Positions 1 to 5,065 of a stretch of DNA of 5,824 nt are shown here, one piece after another. The DNA is from CAMCSH01 sp043748535 (lineage in GTDB: Bacteria; Verrucomicrobiota; Lentisphaeria; Lentisphaerales; Lentisphaeraceae). Below the pieces are notes generated by a model. The model was not told the origin of the DNA. It did no database searches and was given only the letters and a program-made list of their open reading frames with translations. A program made the translations under genes and the position numbers. Every line of letters starts with the position of its first letter. The stretch's first letter is position 1. The stretch lies in contig JAYTMY010000131.1 of the NCBI GenBank assembly GCA_043748535.1, forward strand, positions 1 to 5,824, in the 5' to 3' direction.

Positions 1-1294
1 CGCGGCTGCGTTCCCAAGGGTTGAGGGTCTTGTTGCGCATCAGGACGCCGGGAGTGAGGCGCAGGGCCTTGGCGGCGATGCGGTAGAGGGTGGTGTTGCT
101 GAGCACCTTCGAGGCGGCCTTGAGGGCGAGGCGTTTGGCGATGTGAACGTGGCCGGCCTTGGCGAGGTCGCCGCGCCAGGCGAGGAGCTGTTCGTGCAGG
201 TTGATCTTGACCGGACAGACGTCGGTGCAGGAACCGCAAAGGGTCGAGGCGAAGGGCAGCGACGAGTGGGCGGCGGGGTCCATGCCGGGCGACAGGACCG
301 AGCCGATCGGGCCGGGGATGACCGAGCCGTAGCTGTGGCCGCCGGAGCGGCGGTACACCGGGCAGGTGTTCATGCAGGCGCCGCAGCGGATGCAGCCGAG
401 GGATTTGCGGTATTCCTCGCGGCCCATCATGGCGGAGCGGCCGTTGTCGACGATGACGATGTGCATCTCGGCGCCGGGGCGGGGCTTGTGGAAGAGCGAG
501 GTGTAGGTGGTGATGTTCTGGCCGGTGGCGCTGCGGGCGAGGAGGCGGGTGAAGACGCCGAGGTCCTCGAGCTTGGGCAGGAATTTCTCCAGGCCCATAC
601 AGGCGATGTGCAACTTCGGCAGCGAGGTGCCGAGGTCGGCATTGCCTTCGTTGGTGCAGATGACGATGCCGCCGGTTTCGGCGATGGCGAAGTTGACCCC
701 GGTGATGCCGGCGTCGGCCTCGAGGAAGCGCTTGCGGATGTCGCCGCGAGCGGCGCGGGTGAGATAGGTCGGATCGGCGTTGTTCGGGTCGGTGCCCAGC
801 TCCTTGGCGAAGAGCTCGGCGATCTCCTCGCGCTTGGTGTGGATCGCCGGCAAGACGATGTGCGAGGGCGGCTCGTGGCGGAGCTGGACAATGCGTTCGC
901 CGAGGTCGGTATCGACCACTTCGATGCCGTGTTTGTAGAGCACCGGATTGAGGCCGCATTCCTCGGTCAACATCGACTTCGACTTGACCACTTTTTTGGC
1001 ACCGATTTTCTGCAGTAGCCCGAGGACGATGGCGTTGTGCTCTTTTGCGTCGAGCGCAAAATGGACCTTGACGCCGTTCTTGGCGCAAGCCGCTTCGAAC
1101 TGCTCCAGCAACTCGGGCAAGCGGTTGAGGGTCTCGGCCTTGATTCCTTCGGCGAGGGTGCGCAGCTGCTCCCATTCAGGAAGCGAGGCGGCGGCTTTGT
1201 CGCGCTTGGCGCGGACAAACCACAGCGCCTTGTCGTGCCAGCCGGTGCGCTCGGCGTCGAGGTTGAATTTGGTCGCGGCTTCAGCGTGGCCCAT
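1..1294 (-). CDS. lutB: LutB/YkgF-type lactate utilization iron-sulfur protein, C-terminus cut by window edge
   Basis: Reading the minus strand from the ATG at 1294-1292 gives 431 residues without a stop, running off the left edge. Landmarks shared with E. coli YkgF and B. subtilis LutB are visible: KVVKSKSM at 101-108 followed by TEE-G-N, the LUD-domain segment with TNEGN near 214-218, and IVIVDNGRS just before the cluster region. Two ferredoxin-like motifs follow: CIRCGACMNTCP with Cys 301, 304, 307 and 311, then CGSCTDVCP with Cys 353, 356 and 360. The family is about 475 residues long, so some 40-50 are missing. LutB works with LutA and LutC in oxidation of L-lactate to pyruvate in the cytoplasm, passing electrons through its 4Fe-4S centres. 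The start is supported by GGAG eight bases upstream and by the YkgF alignment. Partner genes would lie downstream, left of the window; none is upstream. Family assignment is firm; the physiological substrate is inferred from the family. Confidence 0.95.
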   Translation of the reverse strand, partial: MGHAEAATKFNLDAERTGWHDKALWFVRAKRDKAAASLPEWEQLRTLAEGIKAETLNRLPELLEQFEAACAKNGVKVHFALDAKEHNAIVLGLLQKIGAKKVVKSKSMLTEECGLNPVLYKHGIEVVDTDLGERIVQLRHEPPSHIVLPAIHTKREEIAELFAKELGTDPNNADPTYLTRAARGDIRKRFLEADAGITGVNFAIAETGGIVICTNEGNADLGTSLPKLHIACMGLEKFLPKLEDLGVFTRLLARSATGQNITTYTSLFHKPRPGAEMHIVIVDNGRSAMMGREEYRKSLGCIRCGACMNTCPVYRRSGGHSYGSVIPGPIGSVLSPGMDPAAHSSLPFASTLCGSCTDVCPVKINLHEQLLAWRGDLAKAGHVHIAKRLALKAASKVLSNTTLYRIAAKALRLTPGVLMRNKTLNPWERSR

Positions 1295-1354
1295 GATTGA
1301 ATCTCCAAGAGTTGTTTCCCTGTGAAGATACCGATCTTTTTCGCTTGCGGTAGG

Positions 1355-1368
1355 GTGATGACAATCAA
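1355..1368. promoter_or_regulatory. candidate Fnr/CRP-family box between lutB and the divergent gene
   Basis: On the minus strand the sequence reads TTGAT-TGTC-ATCAC, matching nine of ten defined positions of the Fnr consensus TTGAT-N4-ATCAA. Its centre lies about 67 bases upstream of the lutB start, a usual distance for activation, and about 108 bases upstream of the plus-strand ATG at 1470. Part of it also belongs to a wider inverted repeat, GTGATG (1355-1360) and CATCAC (1375-1380), with a 14-base gap. Control of lactate oxidation by an Fnr-type regulator would make sense. This is inference from one motif match; I could not identify a convincing lutB promoter beside it. Confidence 0.35.
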
Positions 1369-1434
1369 TTCACGCATCACTAAGGGCGCGACCTTTTTCT
1401 TCCGCCCGACTCTAGCCAGCGGCGCATCCGGCCC

Positions 1435-1440
1435 CATACT
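1435..1440 (+). promoter_or_regulatory. weak candidate -10 element for the 1470 gene
   Basis: CATACT lies 29 bases upstream of the ATG at 1470 and resembles a sigma70 -10 hexamer. No good -35 is found at 17-18 bases; the best-placed hexamer is TCTAGC at 1411-1416. The same ATACTGAAG string overlaps the much stronger promoter at 5034-5042, which is the main reason to list it. Confidence 0.3.
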
Positions 1441-1469
1441 GAAGTAGACACAGAAACGACGGAGGTCCT

Positions 1470-3191
1470 ATGAACCGCAACGATGACAATCTCCCTGCCA
1501 ATGCCTTTCTCAGTGAGTTGCAGGAGGCGGTGGCGACCATGCCGGCCCGTCAAATCAAAGCGGCCTTGTTGACCTACGCCAGCGACCTGCCGCCGAGCCG
1601 CCGACTCGAACTTTTGCAGATGCTCGTCCTCGGCGAAGACGCCGAAGAAAACGAAAAGCCCGAACCCGACCGCGGTCTCGCAGCCGATTGCGAAACCTTT
1701 GCCGCCGCCATCCGCGCCGGCGCCTACACTCATGAACTCGACATCGCCAACCCCAGCGAAGTGCCGGCCTGGGTCGACGACATGGATGTCCTCTTCGACC
1801 GCGCCGACGAGTCCTTCGTTCATGGCGACTACAAGGTCGCGGCCAAGGCCTACGGCATCCTCCTCGACAGCCTGCACCTGGCCGAAAACATCGCAGTCGA
1901 GCACAGCATGTACTCCGCCCAGGACATTGTCGTCACCGACATCAACGCCGTCAAGGCCCGCCATCTCCGCTCCCTCTACGAAACTTCGACGGTGAAAGAC
2001 CGCGCCGCGAAAGTCCTTGAGGCCCTGCGTCGCGACGTCGCTTTCGGCAGCCGCATCGGCTTGGCCGAAGTCGAAAAAGCCGCCGATGACGAGCTTGGCG
2101 GACGCGACAAATTCCTCAAGTCGTGGATCGCCGAACTGGAGAAGGCCGCCGCCGATGCCAGCGTCGACGGCTTCGAAGACACCCGTCGCTCACTCTTGCG
2201 CGAAGCGGTGCAGCTGCAGGGCGGCCTAGCTGGCTTGCGCGAGCTGGCCGAGCGCGAAGGTCCGGCCCATGCCGAGGCCTGGTACGATCTGGTGGCGCAA
2301 TTGGTCCGCGATGGCGAAGTGAAACAAGCCGAAGAGGCATGTCGCAGCGGCATTAAAATTCTCCAGGAGCCGCATGAAAAGGCGGTGCTCGCCGACTGGC
2401 TGGCCGAGCTCGCCTTCCAGGATGGCGACCGCAAGATGGCGCTCGACTTCCGCCGCCAGGCCTGGCGTTTCGAGCCGACCCAGCTGCGCTTGATTTCCTG
2501 GTGCGCCACCAGCGCCACGGCCCTGCCCGACGATCAGCTCACCGAAGAGGTCGAATTCCTCCATGGCCAGCAGAACGCCCGCTTCTCCCGCCTGATCAGC
2601 ATGCTGGAAATCCTGCGCGGCGAATACGAAGTGCCGCGCAAGGCGATCCTCGCCGCCGACCCCCTCGGCTGGACCCCCGAATCGCACCCCGGTCCGCTGG
2701 TCTACACCTTCCTCCTCGTCGCCGGCGCCGGCCTCAAGGACATCCCGGAAGGCAGCTCCATCGCCGCCTTGGTGGAGGCCAACAACACCCTCTTCATCCG
2801 CTGGCAAAACCAGCTGGCGGAAAGCGGTAAGATCTTCGGCTATCTCGACGCGATGATGCCGGCTTTGCGTCGCCACAAGCCGAGCAAGTCACAGCGCGAG
2901 CTCTTCCTCGCCACCGCCCGCACCGTCTGCCTCGACCGGGTCAAGGCCATTCTCAGCGCCGGCTGGGAACACGCCTTCGACAAGGCCGCCCGCATGGCCG
3001 TCGGCTTCGCCGAAGCCTGCTTCCTCGCCGGTGGCCGCGACGAAGGCCTCGGCCTGCTCACCACCCTGCGCAACCAGCACCTGCGCAACCACAGCTTCCG
3101 CTCGAAACTGCGCTCGTTGATCAACGAATCGCCGCTCCTGCCGGCGGTGACCGAGCAAGGAAACTATGTCGAGAAACCGGGGAAAAACTGA
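1470..3191 (+). CDS. hypothetical helical-repeat (TPR-like) protein, 573 aa
   Basis: I do not recognise the product. The ORF is long, in the C-ending codon style of lutB and the 5066 gene, and begins with ATG four bases after GGAGG (1461-1465), so it is very likely real. The protein looks soluble, with no signal peptide or membrane segment. It is acidic near residues 54-70 and otherwise mostly helical. TPR-like helix pairs can be picked out near 107-135 (ADESF-HGDYKVAAKAYGILLD), 268-300 (AEAWYDLVAQLVRDGEVKQAEEAC) and near the C-terminus (AEACFLAGGRDEGLGLLTTLRNQ). This suggests an alpha-solenoid that binds another protein. Parts recall the helical C-terminal regions of SWIM zinc-finger proteins, but no CxC...CxH SWIM motif is present, so that link is weak. 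It is transcribed divergently from lutB and ends 15 bases before a REP hairpin. No function can be assigned. Confidence 0.85.
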   Translation: MNRNDDNLPANAFLSELQEAVATMPARQIKAALLTYASDLPPSRRLELLQMLVLGEDAEENEKPEPDRGLAADCETFAAAIRAGAYTHELDIANPSEVPAWVDDMDVLFDRADESFVHGDYKVAAKAYGILLDSLHLAENIAVEHSMYSAQDIVVTDINAVKARHLRSLYETSTVKDRAAKVLEALRRDVAFGSRIGLAEVEKAADDELGGRDKFLKSWIAELEKAAADASVDGFEDTRRSLLREAVQLQGGLAGLRELAEREGPAHAEAWYDLVAQLVRDGEVKQAEEACRSGIKILQEPHEKAVLADWLAELAFQDGDRKMALDFRRQAWRFEPTQLRLISWCATSATALPDDQLTEEVEFLHGQQNARFSRLISMLEILRGEYEVPRKAILAADPLGWTPESHPGPLVYTFLLVAGAGLKDIPEGSSIAALVEANNTLFIRWQNQLAESGKIFGYLDAMMPALRRHKPSKSQRELFLATARTVCLDRVKAILSAGWEHAFDKAARMAVGFAEACFLAGGRDEGLGLLTTLRNQHLRNHSFRSKLRSLINESPLLPAVTEQGNYVEKPGKN

Positions 3192-3206
3192 GCTTATGCA
3201 AAAATA

Positions 3207-3239
3207 GAGCGCGCGGACTGCCGCGCTCCATCGATTTTT
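3207..3239 (+). terminator. REP copy A, inverted, probably acting as terminator
   Basis: GAGCGCG (3207-3213) and CGCGCTC (3222-3228) form a perfect 7-bp stem; an alternative stem GCGCGG/CCGCGC with an ACTG loop uses the same bases. Positions 3212-3230 are the exact reverse complement of the TGGAG + hairpin core of the REP copies further right. An A-rich run (3200-3204) and five Ts (3235-3239) flank it. It sits 15 bases after the stop at 3191 and just before the ribosome binding site of the next gene, so it could terminate transcription, possibly in both directions. The Ts begin six bases after the stem, which makes it a non-classical intrinsic terminator. Confidence 0.6.
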
Positions 3240-3250
3240 GAGGACCACTT

Positions 3251-4327
3251 GTGAACGATCAGGAATTGCATCAGAAAGTACGGCTTCATGCCACGGCTTT
3301 GATGACGGAGCGGGGGCATGTGGCGCCGGTGGAACTGGTGCAGCGGCTCGGCTGGCTGCAGAAGAAGGATTACGAAGCCTGGCGACAGGGCAAGGTGGCC
3401 TTTCTGGAAAAGGTGATCGGCACCAATCTGAGCAAGATCAGCATGGCGATGAAAGCTCTGCGGCTGGTGGCGAAAGATTGCGGCTGGCGCAACAGCTTCA
3501 CCGCCTATCACGGCTGGGGCAAGGCGAAGGGCTTGCTGCGCTTCAGTCGCAGCGGCGATGCCGGGGTGGAAAAAGGCTGGGCCACCCATTGGCTGCGCGG
3601 GAACAAGAAGGCGGTGCCGCAAGAAATGGAGCGCGGCAGTCCGCGTAGCGACTGCGGCCGGAATGTCCGGGACGAGGCGAAGGAAGAAATCCCCTTGATC
3701 GACGAAGATGAAGCTGAGGCACCCACGCCAGAAAATTGGCACAGTCGCGGCTACCTTCCTCATCATGATGCACCAGGAAGGATTCAAGGCATCACCTGTC
3801 GTCTGCATGATTCTCTACCCGCGCCCCTCTTGGCCAGGCTCATCGAAGAGATCGGCCCCAGCCGCTTGGTCGATCCTGAGCTCAATCGCCGTTATCGTCA
3901 GCGACTCGAAGCCCTCAGCGATGCCAGTCATGGCTGCTGCCTTTTGCGTCATCCGCAAATCGCGGCGGCCTTGATTCAAGTGTGGAAGAAAGATGATGGC
4001 CGCAAATACGATCTCATCGCCTGGGTGATCATGCCCAATCATTTTCACATCGTGATCCGTCAACGCGAGTTCTCGCTTGGTTATCTCGTCTGGCTGTGGA
4101 AATGGGCCTTGAACCGCCGGGTTTCGCGACTCGCCACGCAGGGCTTGTCGCCGTCTTTGCCGGAGCCGTTTTGGCAGGAGGAATATCACGATCGCATCAT
4201 TCGCGATGAGCTGCATTTGCTGAAGGCGAAGGAATACGTGCGGGACAATCCTTTGAAGGCGGGCTTGGTGAAACGGGCCGAGGACTGGCCGTGGAGCAGC
4301 TTCTTCGATGGTGGTCATCGGAGCTGA
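3251..4327 (+). CDS. chimeric ORF: uncharacterised N-terminal domain fused to REP-associated tyrosine transposase (RAYT)
   Basis: One open frame of 358 codons starts at GTG 3251, six bases after TGAGGA. Residues 1-116, up to FSRSGDAGVEKGWATHWLR, resemble a small conserved bacterial family of unknown function that I recall ending close to this point. Residues 122-141 are translated from a REP element. From about 162 (WHSRGYLPHHDAPG) the protein is a typical RAYT: ITCRLHDSLP at 181-190, CLLRHPQIA at 230-238, the HUH motif H264-F-H266 in MPNHFH, FWQEEYHDR at 307-315, catalytic Tyr329 in EYVRDNPLKAG, and WPWSS at 346-350. Family enzymes cut and rejoin single-stranded REP hairpins. All catalytic residues are present. 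The RAYT normally has its own start. In-frame options here are ATG 3626, inside the REP edge with no clear ribosome binding site, and TTG 3695 after AAGGA, so it may be made as a fusion or by re-initiation. Codon use in the N-terminal part favours G-ending codons, unlike the neighbours. Confidence 0.85.
   Translation: MNDQELHQKVRLHATALMTERGHVAPVELVQRLGWLQKKDYEAWRQGKVAFLEKVIGTNLSKISMAMKALRLVAKDCGWRNSFTAYHGWGKAKGLLRFSRSGDAGVEKGWATHWLRGNKKAVPQEMERGSPRSDCGRNVRDEAKEEIPLIDEDEAEAPTPENWHSRGYLPHHDAPGRIQGITCRLHDSLPAPLLARLIEEIGPSRLVDPELNRRYRQRLEALSDASHGCCLLRHPQIAAALIQVWKKDDGRKYDLIAWVIMPNHFHIVIRQREFSLGYLVWLWKWALNRRVSRLATQGLSPSLPEPFWQEEYHDRIIRDELHLLKAKEYVRDNPLKAGLVKRAEDWPWSSFFDGGHRS
3628..3672 (+). repeat. 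REP copy B, full length, inside the coding sequence
   Basis: The 33-base unit at 3628-3660 is identical to copy C3 (4396-4428), and similarity continues through a shared AATGTCCG into about 3685. It begins with GGAG followed by CGCGG-CAGT-CCGCG, the tetranucleotide plus hairpin layout known for REP sequences. A mutually exclusive stem GCAGTC/GACTGC with an 8-base loop can also form. It is read in frame as ERGSPRSDCGR in the linker of the chimeric ORF; the frame used avoids the TAG that lies in the unit. Confidence 0.85.
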
Positions 4328-4352
4328 AGAACGCCGTAGCCCACGCCAAATT

Positions 4353-4364
4353 GGAGCGCGGCAG
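4353..4364 (+). repeat. REP copy C1, truncated to 12 bases
   Basis: GGAGCGCGGCAG matches the first 12 bases of the full unit and then breaks off inside the hairpin loop into GAAAAT. Confidence 0.6.
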
Positions 4365-4370
4365 GAAAAT

Positions 4371-4387
4371 GGAGCGCGGCAGTCCGC
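4371..4387 (+). repeat. REP copy C2, truncated to 17 bases
   Basis: The first 17 bases of the unit (GGAG, 5' stem, loop and most of the 3' stem) are intact, followed by ATCAAAAA leading straight into C3. Confidence 0.75.
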
Positions 4388-4395
4388 ATCAAAAA

Positions 4396-4440
4396 GGAGC
4401 GCGGCAGTCCGCGTAGCGACTGCGGCCGTAATGTCCGCGA
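4396..4440 (+). repeat. REP copy C3, full length
   Basis: The 33-base unit at 4396-4428 is identical to copy B, followed by the shared AATGTCCG at 4431-4438. With B it forms a direct repeat enclosing the RAYT domain. Confidence 0.85.
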
Positions 4441-4463
4441 TAGATCAAGCGAAGAGAGCTCGT

Positions 4464-4501
4464 TTTTTGTCGCGACCTCAACTCGCGAAGTCGGCTACTT
4501 G
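4464..4501 (+). repeat. second repeat family, copy F1
   Basis: A T-run followed by a short hairpin: TCGCGA (4470-4475) pairs with TCGCGA (4483-4488) around a 7-base loop, then GTCGG and CTACTTG. It matches the segment at 4579-4621 closely. Each copy precedes an inverted REP, so the pair may be parts of one larger composite repeat. Confidence 0.6.
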
Positions 4502-4533
4502 TTTCCCCCTTCGTACTGACGCCGGAAATGGAA

Positions 4534-4567
4534 GGGCCGCAGTCGCTGCGCGGACTGCCGCGCTCCA
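4534..4567 (-). repeat. REP copy D, full length, inverted
   Basis: The reverse complement of the 33-base unit with two substitutions relative to B and C3: G for the outermost C, and CTGCG in place of CTACG. It forms an inverted pair with C3. Confidence 0.85.
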
Positions 4568-4578
4568 TCTTGAACGCC

Positions 4579-4621
4579 TTTTTGCCGCGACCTCAAATCG
4601 CGAAGCTCGGTTGCTTACTTG
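4579..4621 (+). repeat. second repeat family, copy F2
   Basis: TTTTTG, then the CGCGA (4586-4590)/TCGCG (4598-4602) hairpin with loop CCTCAAA, then GAAGCTCGG and CTTACTTG. It aligns with F1 over most of its length with small indels. Confidence 0.6.
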
Positions 4622-4627
4622 GCTCTT

Positions 4628-4658
4628 CCGCAGTCGCTGCGCGGACTGCCGCGCTCCA
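4628..4658 (-). repeat. REP copy E, inverted, abutting the minus-strand gene stop
   Basis: It is the same as copy D over 4629-4658 but lacks the outer GGG of the unit. It begins six bases beyond the stop codon of the small minus-strand gene, so its hairpin would end that transcript. Confidence 0.8.
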
Positions 4659-4663
4659 GTTTA

Positions 4664-4891
4664 TCAGAACAGCGGCGGCGTCGACAAATACGCTAGGCGC
4701 TGCCATTCCGCCGCGGCTTCGGCATCGACCCGGGACGGCTCGGTGCTGGTGCAGGGACAGGCGAACCAGAACCAGGCCGGCGACAGCAAGGGCGCCTGAT
4801 AGGCCCGCGGCAAGCGGCCGCAGAGCGGGCACGACGACAGCTCCCCGGTAATGGGGAAGCTACTGCTTGAGATCGGACTGGGGGGATGCAT
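4664..4891 (-). CDS. small Cys-rich zinc-ribbon (Lar-like) protein, 75 aa
   Basis: The ATG at 4891-4889 opens a 75-codon frame ending in TGA, immediately followed by TAA. The protein has CPLCGR with Cys21 and Cys24, then Cys45 and Cys47 in FACPC, and a tail DAEAAAEWQRLA (56-67). That order, a CPxCG knuckle, about 20 residues, a second Cys pair, then an Ala-rich helix ending in W, recalls the Lar-type restriction-alleviation and related zinc-ribbon families. The second pair is CxC here rather than CxxC. The gene is preceded by a strong minus-strand promoter (4919-4946) with a leader of about 20 bases. The ribosome binding site is poor (AAGAG, about 14 bases upstream). Overlapping minus-strand frames of similar length have no such motif or promoter fit. 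Function is not established; a small metal-binding protein is the safe description. Confidence 0.6.
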   Translation of the reverse strand: MHPPSPISSSSFPITGELSSCPLCGRLPRAYQAPLLSPAWFWFACPCTSTEPSRVDAEAAAEWQRLAYLSTPPLF

Positions 4892-4918
4892 GGGTTTTTC
4901 ACTCTTTCAGGGGGGCGC

Positions 4919-4946
4919 ATTTTAGCGCGCCAGACGCCGCTGGCAA
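4919..4946 (-). promoter_or_regulatory. sigma70 promoter for the 75-aa gene
   Basis: On the minus strand, TTGCCA (4946-4941) and TAAAAT (4924-4919) are separated by 16 bases; each matches the consensus at five of six positions. Predicted initiation near 4912 leaves a leader of about 20 bases to the ATG at 4891. Confidence 0.6.
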
Positions 4947-5009
4947 AGGCCACCGCCGGTTTTTGGAAGCCCGAGTTATCGCCTTGTCCCGAATAAACGG
5001 CGGAAAAAC

Positions 5010-5039
5010 TGGACAGTGCCGGCACCTTGGGTCTATACT
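5010..5039 (+). promoter_or_regulatory. sigma70 promoter for the PLP enzyme gene
   Basis: TGGACA (5010-5015) and TATACT (5034-5039) are 18 bases apart, each one or two changes from consensus. Initiation near 5046 leaves about 20 bases of leader, so there is no room for a transcribed SAM or other riboswitch. The stretch between this and the divergent minus-strand promoter holds nothing else I can identify. Confidence 0.65.
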
Positions 5040-5065
5040 GAAGCAGAGCCCCAAGGAGGTCGCCC

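Larger units (their letters stand above)
4353..4658. repeat. REP array (BIME-like) downstream of the RAYT
   Basis: This stretch of about 300 bases holds no credible gene. It contains three forward copies (truncated, truncated, full) followed by two inverted copies, with a second repeat preceding each inverted copy. It sits between the stop of the RAYT ORF (4327) and the stop of the convergent minus-strand gene (4664), the usual location for REP clusters. Apparent ORFs across it are made of the repeat itself. The copies are probably the substrate or products of the adjacent transposase, by analogy with characterised RAYT/REP pairs. Confidence 0.85.

Noticed and set aside
143..1018. 291-codon plus-strand ORF
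   Set aside because: It lies opposite lutB, and its Gly/Ala/Val/Asp-rich translation is typical of a GC-rich antisense shadow; the minus-strand frame matches LutB along its whole length.
1380..1964. 194-codon minus-strand ORF overlapping the intergenic region
   Set aside because: It lies opposite the start of the 1470 gene, which has a strong ribosome binding site; the translation is low-complexity and has no family features.
2226..2876. 216-codon minus-strand ORF
   Set aside because: It is the antisense shadow of the 573-residue gene, with no ribosome binding site or recognisable motif.
4353..4658. CRISPR array
   Set aside because: Copies differ in length and orientation, spacers are unequal and partly repeated themselves, and no cas gene is visible.
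4308..4799. 163-codon plus-strand ORF across the REP array
   Set aside because: Its translation is made largely of repeat-derived peptides (such as RSRCADCRAP) and runs opposite the better-supported 75-residue gene.
5040..5065. SAM or other riboswitch in the PLP enzyme leader
   Set aside because: The predicted leader is only about 20 bases, too short for any known riboswitch.
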